Notes: generated from the sequence alone by a model not told the origin. A DNA stretch of 64,000 nt from Paracoccaceae bacterium (GCA_020832445.1 JAFIEO010000085.1:42956-106955); one strand, 5' to 3'. Shown: positions 27,003-36,291, counted from the stretch's first letter. Program-made: numbers and translations.

Positions 27003-27117
27003 CATAAGTGCAATTCACGCGACTTATCACAAAGAAACCTGTCATTTGCAGATTCTTCTTGCGAATGACTTTCATTTACATATATTGACCGCATCACCGA
27101 AACCTACAGGAGTCACA

Positions 27118-28098
27118 ATGCACCGCCCCATTACATTTACCACTGCACTTGCACTGGGACTGGGCCTTGCGCCCAATGCCATGGCAGATGAGGCACCGCT
27201 GAAAGTTCTGGCAACAATCGGCATGATCGCAGATGTGGCACGCAATGTTGCAGACCCTTGTGTTGATATATCCACACTGATCGGCACCGGCACCGACCCA
27301 CATGACTATTCCGCCACACCGCGCGATGTGCAGGCCCTTGCAGGTGCGGAACTGATCTTTTATGTCGATCCCGCGCTGGAAGAACGGCTTGCGGGTGTCT
27401 TGCAGGATTTCTCGGATCGCACACCGACTGTCGGGCTGATTGCGGCAACTTTCGATGATGCCGATCTGCTGGCAGACCCGGATGCCCCCGGAACGCTTGA
27501 CCCCCATCTGTGGATGGATGTCAGCCGCTGGGCCAGAATTGCACCTGTCATCGCCGATGCCATCACCGATTTGCGGCCTGCCTGTGCGCACACCATCCAG
27601 ACCAGTCTTGACGACTATCTGGTGCAGCTGGATGCCCTGCATACCTGGGTGGGCGACACCATTGCGACCATTCCACAAGATCAGCGCATGCTGATAACCG
27701 CGCATGATGCCTTCGCCTATTATTCTGCCGCATATGGCATCGAAGCGTCAGAAGCGATCGAAGGCATAAGCACCACATCAGAGGCCAGCATTCGCGACAT
27801 CCGCGATGTTGCGGCCTTCGTCGTGGACAATAACGTGCCCGCAGTTTTTGTGGAAACCACGTTGAACCCGCGCACAATTGATGCGTTGATTGCCGAAGTG
27901 CAATCCTTGGGGCATGATGTCACCCTTGGGGGTGAATTATATTCCGATGCAATGGGCGATGACGGCACCGCGAACGGCACCTATATCGGGATGATCCGCC
28001 ATAACACGGCAACCATCGCGCAGGCACTTGGCGGCACGGTGCCCCCGCTGCCAGACGCGCTGCACGCATGGGCCGAAACATGGGATATGGCACACTGA
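27118..28098 (+). CDS. zinc/manganese ABC transporter substrate-binding protein (ZnuA/TroA family)
   Basis: I start it at ATG 27118, with AGGAGTC as ribosome site; the frame is open further upstream but through promoter sequence. The 326-residue product has a signal peptide ending NAMADEAP. The metal site of cluster A-I proteins is readable: His in GTDPHDY, His in DPHLWMD, His in ITAHDAFAYY and Asp in ELYSDAMG. A His3Asp set occurs in TroA-type proteins and binds Zn2+ or Mn2+. It lacks the long His-rich loop of many ZnuA proteins, which slightly favours manganese or mixed specificity. It begins a four-gene importer cluster. Confidence 0.88.
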   Translation: MHRPITFTTALALGLGLAPNAMADEAPLKVLATIGMIADVARNVADPCVDISTLIGTGTDPHDYSATPRDVQALAGAELIFYVDPALEERLAGVLQDFSDRTPTVGLIAATFDDADLLADPDAPGTLDPHLWMDVSRWARIAPVIADAITDLRPACAHTIQTSLDDYLVQLDALHTWVGDTIATIPQDQRMLITAHDAFAYYSAAYGIEASEAIEGISTTSEASIRDIRDVAAFVVDNNVPAVFVETTLNPRTIDALIAEVQSLGHDVTLGGELYSDAMGDDGTANGTYIGMIRHNTATIAQALGGTVPPLPDALHAWAETWDMAH

Positions 28099-28170
28099 TC
28101 CTGGTGTGCTATCTGCAATCCAGCCGCAGTCCACACCGGACTGCGGCCTTGCGCCCAAGAAAGACAAGCA

Positions 28171-28983
28171 ATGCGCGACGACAGCCTGCACGAGCCTCAA
28201 TTCGCCCTTCATGTCGAGGATCTGACCGTAACCTATGGCGCAGACCCTGCGCTTTGGGACATTGATCTGGACATTCCGCCGGGGGTGATGGCGGCCATTG
28301 TCGGGCCAAACGGATCTGGCAAATCAACGCTGTTGAAAACCGCGCTGGGGCTGGTGCGGCCAGTCGCGGGGCATGTCCGCTTTCTGGGCCGTCCGGTGCG
28401 CCAGATGCGCGGCCAGATCGGCTATGTCCCCCAACGCCACAGCGTTGACTGGGATTTCCCGACAACGGCGCGCGATGTGGTCGAAATGGGCCTTTATGGC
28501 AAAATCGGCTGGTTCCGCCGTCCGAATGCGGCAGATCGCGCGCGCGCACTGGATGCGCTGCGCGAACTTGGCATGCAGGACTATGCCGACCGCCAGATCA
28601 GCCAGCTTTCGGGCGGGCAACAGCAGCGTGTGTTCATTGCCCGCGCGCTGGTGCAGGATGCCCCGATCCTGATCCTTGATGAACCCATGGCCGGTGTGGA
28701 CGCCGCAACCGAAGCCGTGATCATCGACCTGTTGCACCGCCTGCGCGCACAGGGGCGCACCATCATCGTGGTCCATCATGATCTGACAACTGTGCAAAGC
28801 TATTTCGACTGGCTGGTGATGATGAATGTGCGCATCATCGCGCAGGGACCGGTTGCCGAAACCTATACGCCCGAAAACCTGCGCGCCACCTACGGGCGGC
28901 AACTGGCCATGATTGCATCGGGTGCGGCCACAGAGACGGGTGCAGATACGGGCACAGATACGGGCACGGGCACACAGAAATGA
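28171..28983 (+). CDS. zinc/manganese ABC transporter ATP-binding protein
   Basis: A 270-residue ATPase with Walker A GPNGSGKST, signature LSGGQQQR, Walker B ILILDEPMAGVD and switch VHHD. GYVPQRHSVDWDFPTTARDVV is characteristic of Mn/Zn ABC ATPases. The last 20 residues are a Thr/Gly/Asp-rich tail encoded by a 12-base tandem repeat (28932-28967). Its stop overlaps the first permease start by ATGA (28980-28983). Confidence 0.92.
   Translation: MRDDSLHEPQFALHVEDLTVTYGADPALWDIDLDIPPGVMAAIVGPNGSGKSTLLKTALGLVRPVAGHVRFLGRPVRQMRGQIGYVPQRHSVDWDFPTTARDVVEMGLYGKIGWFRRPNAADRARALDALRELGMQDYADRQISQLSGGQQQRVFIARALVQDAPILILDEPMAGVDAATEAVIIDLLHRLRAQGRTIIVVHHDLTTVQSYFDWLVMMNVRIIAQGPVAETYTPENLRATYGRQLAMIASGAATETGADTGTDTGTGTQK
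28932..28967 (+). repeat. three 12-base tandem repeats at the 3' end of the ATPase gene
   Basis: Units AGAGACGGGTGC, AGATACGGGCAC and AGATACGGGCAC are followed by a half unit GGGCAC. Each unit adds four residues, so copy changes keep the frame. Confidence 0.8.
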
Positions 28984-30122
28984 CCGCGCTTTTGTCCAGC
29001 AATATTGTGCAGACCGTGCTGTTTGGCGCAGCCTTGCTGGGCGCCATCAGCGGCATGTTGGGGGCCTTTGCCGTGCTGCGCCAGCAAAGCCTGCTGGGGG
29101 ACGCACTTAGCCACGCCGCCCTGCCCGGCGTGTGCCTTGGGTTTCTTGTGGCGGGCGGGCGCGATCTGGGCAGTGTGCTGGCGGGTGCGTTTTTCACCGG
29201 CGCGCTGGCAGCATTGATCATGCAACTGATTGTGCGGCGCACCACCCTGAAAACCGACGCAGCGCTGGGAATCGTGCTGAGTGTGTTTTTCGCCGTTGGC
29301 GTTGTGGCATTGACCTATATTCAGGGCCAAGGCGGGGCGGCATCTGCGGGGTTGATGACCTTTCTGTTCGGGCAGGCCGCCGCAATCCTGCGCAGTGATC
29401 TTTGGATCATGGGCGCAGGCGGGCTGGCGGCGCTGGCACTGGTGCTGGCCCTGTGGAAGGAATTCAAGCTGGTCAGTTTTGATGCGGATTTCGCGCGCGC
29501 CCAAGGGCTGCCGGTGACATGGATCGAAGGCGCGCTGACCGTGATGGTGGCCTTTGCCATCGTCATCGGCCTGCAACTGGTGGGCGTTGTGCTGATGGTT
29601 GCCCTGTTGATTGCCCCTGCGGCGGCTGCGCGGCAATGGACCCGCGCGCTGGGTTCCATGGTGGTACTGTCTGCCGCATTTGGGGCGACAGCGGGCGCAT
29701 TGGGCGCGCTGATCAGCGCGTCTGCGCGCGGGCTTGCAACAGGGCCGGTTGTTGTGCTGATTGCGACTGCTTTTGTGTTGATCTCGATGTTGGTGGCACC
29801 ACGGCGCGGGCTGATCTGGCAGGCACTGGCCGCGCGCGCCATGCGCGCACGCATCAGCGAAGGGCGCGTTCTGACAGCCCTGCAAGACCTGGCAAAAGCG
29901 CATGACGACACCGCTTACAAGGCAGAACGCGGCATGTTGAACACAGCACTGGGCGCAGCCCCCCACGCCATGCGGATACAGGCCCTTGAACGGCGCGGCC
30001 TGATCCAGCAAGTCACCCACCCGCCCGAAACAACCCCGCATTGGGAACTGACCAAGGCCGGACATGCCGAAGCGCGCGCCTTGTCAGGCACGCGGACAGA
30101 TGCAGGCAAGGACACCCCATGA
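28980..30122 (+). CDS. metal ABC transporter permease with C-terminal soluble domain (ABC-3 family)
   Basis: A 380-residue protein. Residues about 1-285 form the ABC-3 membrane domain with about 8-9 hydrophobic segments; LLGDALSHAALPGVCLGFL and LQLVGVVLMVALLIAPAAAARQW are family motifs. The remaining roughly 95 residues are soluble and read like a small winged-helix region (ALERRGLIQQVTHPPETTPHWELTKAGHAEA). ZnuB alone is about 260-280 residues; longer TroC/MntC-type permeases carry such tails. It overlaps both neighbours by ATGA and probably pairs with the next permease. Confidence 0.88.
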   Translation: MTALLSSNIVQTVLFGAALLGAISGMLGAFAVLRQQSLLGDALSHAALPGVCLGFLVAGGRDLGSVLAGAFFTGALAALIMQLIVRRTTLKTDAALGIVLSVFFAVGVVALTYIQGQGGAASAGLMTFLFGQAAAILRSDLWIMGAGGLAALALVLALWKEFKLVSFDADFARAQGLPVTWIEGALTVMVAFAIVIGLQLVGVVLMVALLIAPAAAARQWTRALGSMVVLSAAFGATAGALGALISASARGLATGPVVVLIATAFVLISMLVAPRRGLIWQALAARAMRARISEGRVLTALQDLAKAHDDTAYKAERGMLNTALGAAPHAMRIQALERRGLIQQVTHPPETTPHWELTKAGHAEARALSGTRTDAGKDTP

Positions 30123-31261
30123 TTGACGCCTATTTTGCATCAATCCCGGCCATGATCATGACCACCGGCATTCTGGTTGGCGCATCGGGCGCGTTGCTGG
30201 GCAGTTTTCTTGTGCTGCGCGGCAATTCCATGCTGACCGATGCCATAAGCCATTCGATTGTATTGGGGATCATCGTGGTCTGGCTGTTGACCGGCCACCT
30301 GACCGGCCCCTTCCAGATACTGGGCGCAGCGGTCACAGGTTTGCTGACGGTGGCTCTGTCCGAAGCGCTTGCAAAATCAGGGCTGGTCAAGATGGATGCC
30401 GCAATCGGGCTGATCTTTCCGGCATTATTTGCGGCTGGGGTCATCCTGATTTCACTGAATGCGCGCAATGTGCATATTGATGTGGACACGGTGCTTCTGG
30501 GCGAAATCGGGTTTGTGTGGCTGCATACACTGACACTGGGGGGCGTGCGTATTCCGGTGGCTGTGGCCACGTTAAGTGTCGTTTTCGCGGTCAATCTGGC
30601 CTTTGTTCTGGCCTTCTGGAAGGAACTGAAACTGACCACATTCGATGCCGGTCTGGCGGCGGCGCTGGGGCTGTTTCCGGGGGTGTTGCATTATGCGATC
30701 CTGACCCTGACCAGCGTGACTGCCGTTGCGGCATTTGACGCGGTGGGCGCTATTTTGTTCATCGCATTTGTGATTGTCCCGCCTGCAACGGCCTATCTAC
30801 TGACACGCCGGCTGTGGCTTATGGTCGTGCTGGCGGTCACAGTTTCGGTCTTGTCCTGCGTCACCGGATATCTGCTGGCGGTTTACTGGAACGTGTCGAT
30901 CGGGGGCATGATGGCCGCGATGACGGGGGTTTGGTTCGCGCTGGCCTTGTTGCTGGCACCGGGCCGCGGGCTGGTATCGCAGGCGCTGCGCCAAGGTTCG
31001 GAACGGCTGGACCATGACTGCCGGACATTGGTTGCCCATCTGTACACCCATCAAGACAGCCCTGACATGCCGGAAGAAAACACCCGCCGTGCCTTGACCG
31101 ACCACCTGCGCTGGTCTGAACACCGCGCACGCGCCACGATACTGCGCGCACTGGACCGCGACCTGATAGAGCGCCGCAACGGTTTGCTGGCATTGCGCCC
31201 CAAAGGTCAGGCCGTGGCCGAAGGAATATTTGCGCGCCACCACAAATCCCATACCGCCTGA
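30119..31261 (+). CDS. second metal ABC transporter permease with C-terminal soluble domain
   Basis: The start at ATG 30119 overlaps the previous stop (ATGA). The 380-residue product has the ABC-3 core, with SMLTDAISHSIVLGIIVVWLL, FPALFAAGVILIS and FDAVGAILFIAFVIVPPATAYLL. A soluble C-terminal tail of about 90 residues (HLRWSEHRARATILRALDRDLIERRNGLLALRPKG) again resembles a winged helix. Two different permeases in one operon suggest a heterodimeric channel, as in TroCD/MntCD systems rather than the single-permease ZnuB type. Confidence 0.88.
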   Translation: MIDAYFASIPAMIMTTGILVGASGALLGSFLVLRGNSMLTDAISHSIVLGIIVVWLLTGHLTGPFQILGAAVTGLLTVALSEALAKSGLVKMDAAIGLIFPALFAAGVILISLNARNVHIDVDTVLLGEIGFVWLHTLTLGGVRIPVAVATLSVVFAVNLAFVLAFWKELKLTTFDAGLAAALGLFPGVLHYAILTLTSVTAVAAFDAVGAILFIAFVIVPPATAYLLTRRLWLMVVLAVTVSVLSCVTGYLLAVYWNVSIGGMMAAMTGVWFALALLLAPGRGLVSQALRQGSERLDHDCRTLVAHLYTHQDSPDMPEENTRRALTDHLRWSEHRARATILRALDRDLIERRNGLLALRPKGQAVAEGIFARHHKSHTA

Positions 31262-31585
31262 AGCACCAATACATATCGGCCTTGACTATCCCGACTTTTT
31301 TGATAGGTTTTAGGTAACACCAAGCCAACCATCAGGTCAGCCCGGTTCAAACGCAATTCCGGCACATGCAGCCGGACTGTTTCGGGCGCTGAACATGACC
31401 TTGACCACATCGCAAATGCCCCGGACCATGCCCCCCCGAACCGACCGGTATCGTGGAACCTGTGACCACCAGTGCCGTGCAGACGTGCTGGAGTTGTTTT
31501 GCGATGAACCTTGCACCTGCTTGCCCGAACATTCCGCGTTGACAGACTGGCTGTTATTTCAAAGCACCGTATCTGTGAACACTCC
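31262..31585. other. 324-base gap before hemP; no supported gene
   Basis: A possible promoter starts with TTGACT at 31283-31288, and a short CTATC/GATAG inverted repeat spans 31286-31306. A 64-codon plus-strand frame (31395-31589) overlaps the hemP start by ATGA and has five cysteines, but no ribosome site or family resemblance. I do not call it a gene. Confidence 0.4.
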
Positions 31586-31789
31586 ATGACCGAAAAGCAG
31601 ATGCGCACCGAAATGGACATGGACACCCGATGCGACACGCAATTCAGCGGCGCCGCACCTGATCCTGAATTGCCTTGTCACGACGCAGCCACCCTGACAA
31701 ACGGGGGGGCAACCGCGCATATCGCCCTTGACGGGCAGGTATATACACTGCGCATAACCCGAACACGAAAACTTATCTTGACCAAATAG
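31586..31789 (+). CDS. hemP: HemP-family hemin uptake protein
   Basis: A 67-residue protein. The C-terminal half is the HemP signature, AHIALDGQVYTLRITRTRKLILTK, matching the 'G..Y.LR.TR.gKLILTK' pattern. The start among several ATGs is uncertain; 31586 is the first downstream of the gap and gives a family-like length with a variable acidic N-terminus. HemP proteins accompany haem/iron uptake genes; in some bacteria HemP acts as a regulator of haem receptor genes. Here it follows a metal importer and precedes dps. Confidence 0.82.
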   Translation: MTEKQMRTEMDMDTRCDTQFSGAAPDPELPCHDAATLTNGGATAHIALDGQVYTLRITRTRKLILTK

Positions 31790-31833
31790 CCCAGCCAGTT
31801 GCCCCGCCGCAGGGGCCAGTCAGGACCACAACA

Positions 31834-32073
31834 ATGAGCAAGATCCCCTCGCCCTGCATTGACGTGTGCAAATTCAAACGCGAAGGTCACTGCATCGGAT
31901 GTTCGATGACCAAGCCGCAGAAATCCATGTTCAAGAAGCTGAAAAAAGAAACGCACCAGAGGGCCTTTCTGGACCTTCTGATGCATCAGCAAAACGATCT
32001 TGGTAAATACCGGCACTGGCCAGACGCCTATCGCAAGCGCTGCGAAAAGAAAGGCGTTAAAGCACCGCTTTAG
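31834..32073 (+). CDS. DUF1289 family small cysteine-rich protein
   Basis: A 79-residue protein beginning MSKIPSPCIDVCKFKREGHCIGCSMTK, the four-cysteine DUF1289 pattern (C-x3-C-x7-C-x2-C). Such a set suggests a metal or Fe-S site. The function is not known. It lies 44 bases after hemP in the same direction. A second DUF1289 gene is at 39411-39644. Confidence 0.85.
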   Translation: MSKIPSPCIDVCKFKREGHCIGCSMTKPQKSMFKKLKKETHQRAFLDLLMHQQNDLGKYRHWPDAYRKRCEKKGVKAPL

Positions 32074-32079
32074 CAGATA

Positions 32080-32550
32080 TCAACCCAAGTGCGCGCGCAG
32101 CAACCATGCAAATTTTTCATGAACCTGCCCGCGCCCGATGGCCAGATCCTGCGTCAGCAGGTCGCCATGTTCTTCGGCAACGGCAGCGGCACCCGCAAGC
32201 GTTGCAGCCAGCGTATCCTGCGCCTTTGCCATGGTTTCGATCATCACCTCGGCACTGGCATGGCCGTCATGTTCGGCAATCTTGGAGCGCTTGAGCATAC
32301 CTGAAAGCTGCCCTTCGGCATGTCCACCAAGCGCTTTCACGCGTTCGGCCAGATCGTCCTGCGCAACGAAATGTTCCTCGTAGATTTTCTGGAACATGTC
32401 ATGCAGCGGCCCAAAGGCCATGCCGGTGACATTCCAGTGAAAATTCTGCGCAAGCATGGTGGTGACGGCGGTTTCCGCCACGCATTGGTTCAGCGCTTCG
32501 CAAATGGCTTCTTGTGCGCTGGGGGTCAGTTGTTGTGCTGTCTGGGTCAT
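32080..32550 (-). CDS. dps: Dps-family ferritin-like DNA protection protein
   Basis: I start it at 32550, which has a clear AGGAGGG ribosome site, rather than at 32568. The 156-residue product has the Dps four-helix core. The ferroxidase residues lie in NFHWNVTGMAFGPLHDMFQKIYEEH and the following DDLAERVKALGG. Dps oxidises Fe2+ with H2O2, stores iron and shields DNA. A perfect Irr-type box (32668-32686) is 118 bases upstream. It converges on the hemP/DUF1289 genes. Confidence 0.92.
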   Translation of the reverse strand: MTQTAQQLTPSAQEAICEALNQCVAETAVTTMLAQNFHWNVTGMAFGPLHDMFQKIYEEHFVAQDDLAERVKALGGHAEGQLSGMLKRSKIAEHDGHASAEVMIETMAKAQDTLAATLAGAAAVAEEHGDLLTQDLAIGRGQVHEKFAWLLRAHLG

Positions 32551-32667
32551 AAGGAACCCTCCTGTCATTCAACGAATCATGGATTATGCAACACGGGACT
32601 GGCTTGCGACACTGCTGGCTACCCGCTTACAGTCAAGATAAGCGAGGCGCGCGCGCGTTTCAAGCCC

Positions 32668-32686
32668 TTTTAGAAAGATTCTAAAA
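32668..32686. promoter_or_regulatory. Irr-type iron control element upstream of dps
   Basis: TTTTAGAA-AGA-TTCTAAAA is a perfect inverted repeat with a 3-base spacer and matches the iron control element recognised by Irr in alphaproteobacteria. It lies between dps and the next upstream minus-strand gene, so dps is the likely target. Confidence 0.65.
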
Positions 32687-32695
32687 CTTACGGAT

Positions 32696-33127
32696 TCAAT
32701 CGGGTTTCAGGCGGCTTACGCGTTGCATCATCTGTGCGGTCAGCCACCCGACATGACGGCGCAAATGCAAAGGCAGGCGCGCACGCAGCAAAAATGCCGT
32801 GCTGGCGCGATCATCACGCGAAATCGCATCCATCAGGGCCAATAGCCAGTTTTCATCGAACGAACATTCAGTCGCGCCCAAGCGGTGGATAACCGGCCCG
32901 TGCGCAAGACCTTGCGCCAGAACGCGCAACAACGCATCGGCATAGGGCTGCGCGCCTTCATGCGGGGCGTTTTGCAGCACCGCGCAGGCCTCGAACGGTT
33001 CCAGACGGGCCTTGGCGCGACATTGCCGCATCAGGACGCGCAACATCGACAACGCAGCTATATGGCTTTCGTTCCGGCCACACGGCTGTGATGCATTCGG
33101 TGCAAGTATCTGCTTTTGCAAACCCAT
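32696..33127 (-). CDS. conserved-looking hypothetical protein
   Basis: A 143-residue basic, helix-rich protein with no signal peptide or membrane segment. I do not recognise a family. Codon use and composition match the neighbours. It ends LHLRRHVGWLTAQMMQRVSRLKPD and has four cysteines without a metal-binding spacing. It is 90 bases downstream of dxs in the same direction and could be read from that operon. An internal start is possible. Confidence 0.5.
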   Translation of the reverse strand: MGLQKQILAPNASQPCGRNESHIAALSMLRVLMRQCRAKARLEPFEACAVLQNAPHEGAQPYADALLRVLAQGLAHGPVIHRLGATECSFDENWLLALMDAISRDDRASTAFLLRARLPLHLRRHVGWLTAQMMQRVSRLKPD

Positions 33128-33217
33128 CTAGACGCCCCCTTCATACCCGACTGATATAGTATGGAATAAGGCATCTGACCAGAGGGTTTGTGCATATCCC
33201 CCCGCACAAACAGTTAA

Positions 33218-35134
33218 TCAGGCACGTTTGCCAAGCTGCGCCACCCCCAAAACAGACAAAACTTTGGCTTCAATATCGGGCGCGTTCATTGCTGCGGCGG
33301 CATACATGTCATGCGGGCTGGCCTGATCAATGAACGTGTCAGGCAGCACCATGGACCGGTATTTCAAACCGGTATCGAACACGCCTTCATCCGCCAGAAG
33401 TTGCGCCACATGACTGCCAAAGCCACCGATGGCCCCTTCTTCAATGGTGATCAGCGCTTCATGATTGGCCGCAAGTTGCAAAATAAGGTCACGGTCCAGC
33501 GGCTTGGCAAAACGTGCATCTGCAACCGTGGGCGTAATTCCCCTGGCCGCCAGCGACTCGCACGCCAGCAACACTTCGCCAAGGCGTGTGCCAAAGGACA
33601 GGATGGCCACACGCGATCCTTCGCGGATCATCCGGCCCTTGCCTATTTCAAGCACCTGCCCGCGTTCGGGCATATCCACGCCAGTCCCTTCGCCACGCGG
33701 AAAGCGAAACGCAATAGGGCCGTCATCATGGGAAACGGCGGTGGCGACCATATGTACCAGTTCCGCCTCATCTGCGGCGGCCATTACCACCATGCCCGGC
33801 AGATTGGCCAGAAAGGCCACGTCAAAACTGCCCGCATGGGTCGCGCCATCCGCCCCCACCAGCCCAGCGCGGTCAATCGCAAACCGAACCGGCAGGCGCT
33901 GGATCGCCACATCATGGACAACCTGATCATACCCGCGTTGCAGGAATGTCGAATACATCGCACAAAAGGGCTTCAATCCCCCTGCCGCCAGCCCAGCACA
34001 AAAGGTAACGCCGTGCTGCTCGGCAATGGCCACATCGAACATGCGCTTCGGGAACTGGCGCGCAAACAGGTCCAGCCCCGTTCCGTCAGGCATTGCAGCG
34101 GTGACCGCGACAACCTTGTCGTCGCGTCGGGCCTCGGCGATCAGTGCCTCGGCAAAAACCTTGGTGTAGCTTGGCGCATTCGACGGGGCCTTGTGCTGCT
34201 TGCCCGACACCATGTCGAACCTGGCGCGCGCATGCCCGCGATCTGCCGCCCCTTCGGCCGGGGCATAGCCCTTGCCTTTTTTGGTCAGGACATGAATCAG
34301 CATGGGTTCATCCGCGCGGTCGCGCAACGTACGCAGCACCCATAACAACTGGTCCAGATCATGCCCGTCAATCGGACCAAGGTAGTTAAAGCCCAACTCC
34401 TCGAACAAGGTGCCGCCGACGGTCGCGTGTTTCAGCAAGTCCTTGGCGCGGCGCGCCCCTTCCTGAAGCGGCCCGGGCAGCAGGCTGAAGGCACCTTTCA
34501 TGGCATGCTTGATGTCCTGCACCGGCTTTTCGGCATAAAGCCGCGACAGATAGCTGGACATCGCACCCGTAGGGGGGGCAATCGACATTTCATTGTCGTT
34601 CAGAATGACAAACATGCGCCGCCCCAGATGGCCTGCATTGTTCAGCGCCTCATAGGCCATGCCCGCACTGATGGCCCCGTCACCGATAACCGCAATAGCA
34701 TCGCCAAGCGCAGGATCGGGTGCGCCGCCCAACTCGCGCGCCATGGTAAAGCCAAGTGCCGCTGAAATGCTGGTCGAACTATGCGCGGCCCCGAACGGGT
34801 CATAGGGCGATTCCGATCGTTTGGTGAACCCCGACAGCCCGTCTTTCTGACGAAGCGAGCGCATCCGGTCGCGCCGCCCTGTCAGGATTTTATGCGGATA
34901 GGATTGATGCGACACATCCCAGATCAACCGGTCACGCGGCGTATCAAATACCGCATGCAACGCCACCGTCAGTTCCACCACCCCAAGACCGGCCCCCAGA
35001 TGCCCGCCGGTTTCCGACACAACAGCAATGGTTTCCGCGCGCAACTCATCCGCAAGCTGGCGCAATTCACGGTCGCTTAGCCGCTTCAAGTCAGCGGGCG
35101 AGGTTACTTTATCCAGTAGCGGTGTCTGCGGCAT
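33218..35134 (-). CDS. dxs: 1-deoxy-D-xylulose-5-phosphate synthase
   Basis: The 638-residue protein is of normal Dxs length. The thiamine-diphosphate site is [18 protein letters not shown], and the N-terminal [16 protein letters not shown] and [16 protein letters not shown] are highly conserved. The C-terminal transketolase half includes [17 protein letters not shown] and [14 protein letters not shown]. It joins pyruvate and glyceraldehyde 3-phosphate as the first step of the MEP isoprenoid pathway. It follows ispA by 45 bases, so precursor synthesis and prenyl chain elongation are co-transcribed. Confidence 0.97.
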   Translation of the reverse strand: MPQTPLLDKVTSPADLKRLSDRELRQLADELRAETIAVVSETGGHLGAGLGVVELTVALHAVFDTPRDRLIWDVSHQSYPHKILTGRRDRMRSLRQKDGLSGFTKRSESPYDPFGAAHSSTSISAALGFTMARELGGAPDPALGDAIAVIGDGAISAGMAYEALNNAGHLGRRMFVILNDNEMSIAPPTGAMSSYLSRLYAEKPVQDIKHAMKGAFSLLPGPLQEGARRAKDLLKHATVGGTLFEELGFNYLGPIDGHDLDQLLWVLRTLRDRADEPMLIHVLTKKGKGYAPAEGAADRGHARARFDMVSGKQHKAPSNAPSYTKVFAEALIAEARRDDKVVAVTAAMPDGTGLDLFARQFPKRMFDVAIAEQHGVTFCAGLAAGGLKPFCAMYSTFLQRGYDQVVHDVAIQRLPVRFAIDRAGLVGADGATHAGSFDVAFLANLPGMVVMAAADEAELVHMVATAVSHDDGPIAFRFPRGEGTGVDMPERGQVLEIGKGRMIREGSRVAILSFGTRLGEVLLACESLAARGITPTVADARFAKPLDRDLILQLAANHEALITIEEGAIGGFGSHVAQLLADEGVFDTGLKYRSMVLPDTFIDQASPHDMYAAAAMNAPDIEAKVLSVLGVAQLGKRA

Positions 35135-35179
35135 GGCGGTTCCTTTCCCCTGCGCGGCGCATTCCCTTTGGCACGGCCT

Positions 35180-36055
35180 TCAGGTTTGCCGTGCGATAAC
35201 GAATTGCGCGGCTTGCCGCAACACATCAGCCTGCACACCGTATGGGTCAAGGGCTGCCTGCGCCTGCGCGACAAGATCACGCGCACGCGCCTTTGCCCCG
35301 TCCAGCCCCAACAACGACACAAAAGTGGCCTTGCCTGCCGCTTCATCCTTTTGCAGGCGCTTGCCCGCAAGGGCGGGATCACCCTCAACATCCAGAATGT
35401 CATCAGCAATCTGGAAGGCCAGCCCCAATGCATGGGCATAGGCCGCAAGCGCGCCGGTATCGGCCCCCGCCATGCGCGGCCCCGCACATGCGGACCATGC
35501 GATAAGCGCGCCGGTCTTGCACGCTTGCAATTGCGTGATCTGTGCCAACGTCAGGGGTGCGGGTGACGTTTCCGCGGCAATATCCAGCGCCTGCCCCAGC
35601 ACCATGCCCGCCGCCCCCGATGCCTGCGCGAGAGTGGCCAGCAAGGCCAGCCGCGCTTGCGGGGTCGGCGCGGCATCATCGCGGGCCAGCAGGCCAAAGG
35701 CCAGCGCCTGCAACGCATCGCCCACCAGAATAGCGGTCGCTTCGTCCCATTTCACATGCACTGTGGGCTGACCACGGCGCAGGCTGTCATCATCCATCGC
35801 GGGCAGATCATCATGCACCAGTGAATAGGCATGCACGGCCTCTATTGCGGCGGCGGGCTGCACGGCCAGTTCCCGCCCCACCCCGTGCAGACGCGCCCCC
35901 TCCAGCACCAGAAACCCGCGCAGCTTCTTTCCACCACGCGCGGCATAAGCCATGGCATCGCGCACTGTGCTGGCAGGTTGGGCGGCTATTTCGGCCTGCA
36001 ATCGTGCCTCGGTCACACTGGCGGCATCGGCCAGCCGAACGGCAAAGCCGGTCAT
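35180..36055 (-). CDS. ispA: polyprenyl synthetase (farnesyl/geranyl diphosphate synthase)
   Basis: A 291-residue trans-prenyltransferase. The first aspartate-rich motif is in LVHDDLPAMDDDSLRRGQPT and the second in FQIADDILDVEGD. GKKLRGFLVLEGARL is the allylic binding start. It condenses IPP with DMAPP or GPP to C10-C15 products; the exact chain length is not certain. Its start overlaps xseB by ATGA, the usual Rhodobacterales order xseB-ispA-dxs. Confidence 0.93.
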   Translation of the reverse strand: MTGFAVRLADAASVTEARLQAEIAAQPASTVRDAMAYAARGGKKLRGFLVLEGARLHGVGRELAVQPAAAIEAVHAYSLVHDDLPAMDDDSLRRGQPTVHVKWDEATAILVGDALQALAFGLLARDDAAPTPQARLALLATLAQASGAAGMVLGQALDIAAETSPAPLTLAQITQLQACKTGALIAWSACAGPRMAGADTGALAAYAHALGLAFQIADDILDVEGDPALAGKRLQKDEAAGKATFVSLLGLDGAKARARDLVAQAQAALDPYGVQADVLRQAAQFVIARQT

Positions 36056-36291
36056 GCGGAAAACGGCTCCGTGCCTTCGGGGGTGCCGTTTTCGGACAGG
36101 CGGATCGCTTCAACCCGCATCTGCGCCGCGTTCAGCCGTTCTTCGCATTGTTTTTTCAGCTTTGCGCCGGTTTCATAAAGCGTGATCGACTGCTCCAGCG
36201 GGACATCGCCGCGTTCCAGCCGCGTGACAATATCTTCCAGCGCGCGCAGGGCTTCTTCGAAGCTCATTTCGGAAACGGGTTTATCTGTCAT
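36052..36291 (-). CDS. xseB: exodeoxyribonuclease VII small subunit
   Basis: A 79-residue protein with the XseB core MSFEEALRALEDIVTRLERGDVPLEQSITLYE and a helical hairpin. It binds the large XseA subunit to make the single-strand exonuclease. ATGA overlaps tie it to the genes on both sides. Confidence 0.93.
   Translation of the reverse strand: MTDKPVSEMSFEEALRALEDIVTRLERGDVPLEQSITLYETGAKLKKQCEERLNAAQMRVEAIRLSENGTPEGTEPFSA

Noticed and set aside
31395..31589. A 64-codon cysteine-containing gene before hemP
   Set aside because: It ends in an ATGA overlap with hemP, but has no ribosome site, no family resemblance and atypical composition.
31207..31638. A 143-codon minus-strand frame
   Set aside because: It overlaps the permease end and hemP start on the other strand and has no recognisable domain.
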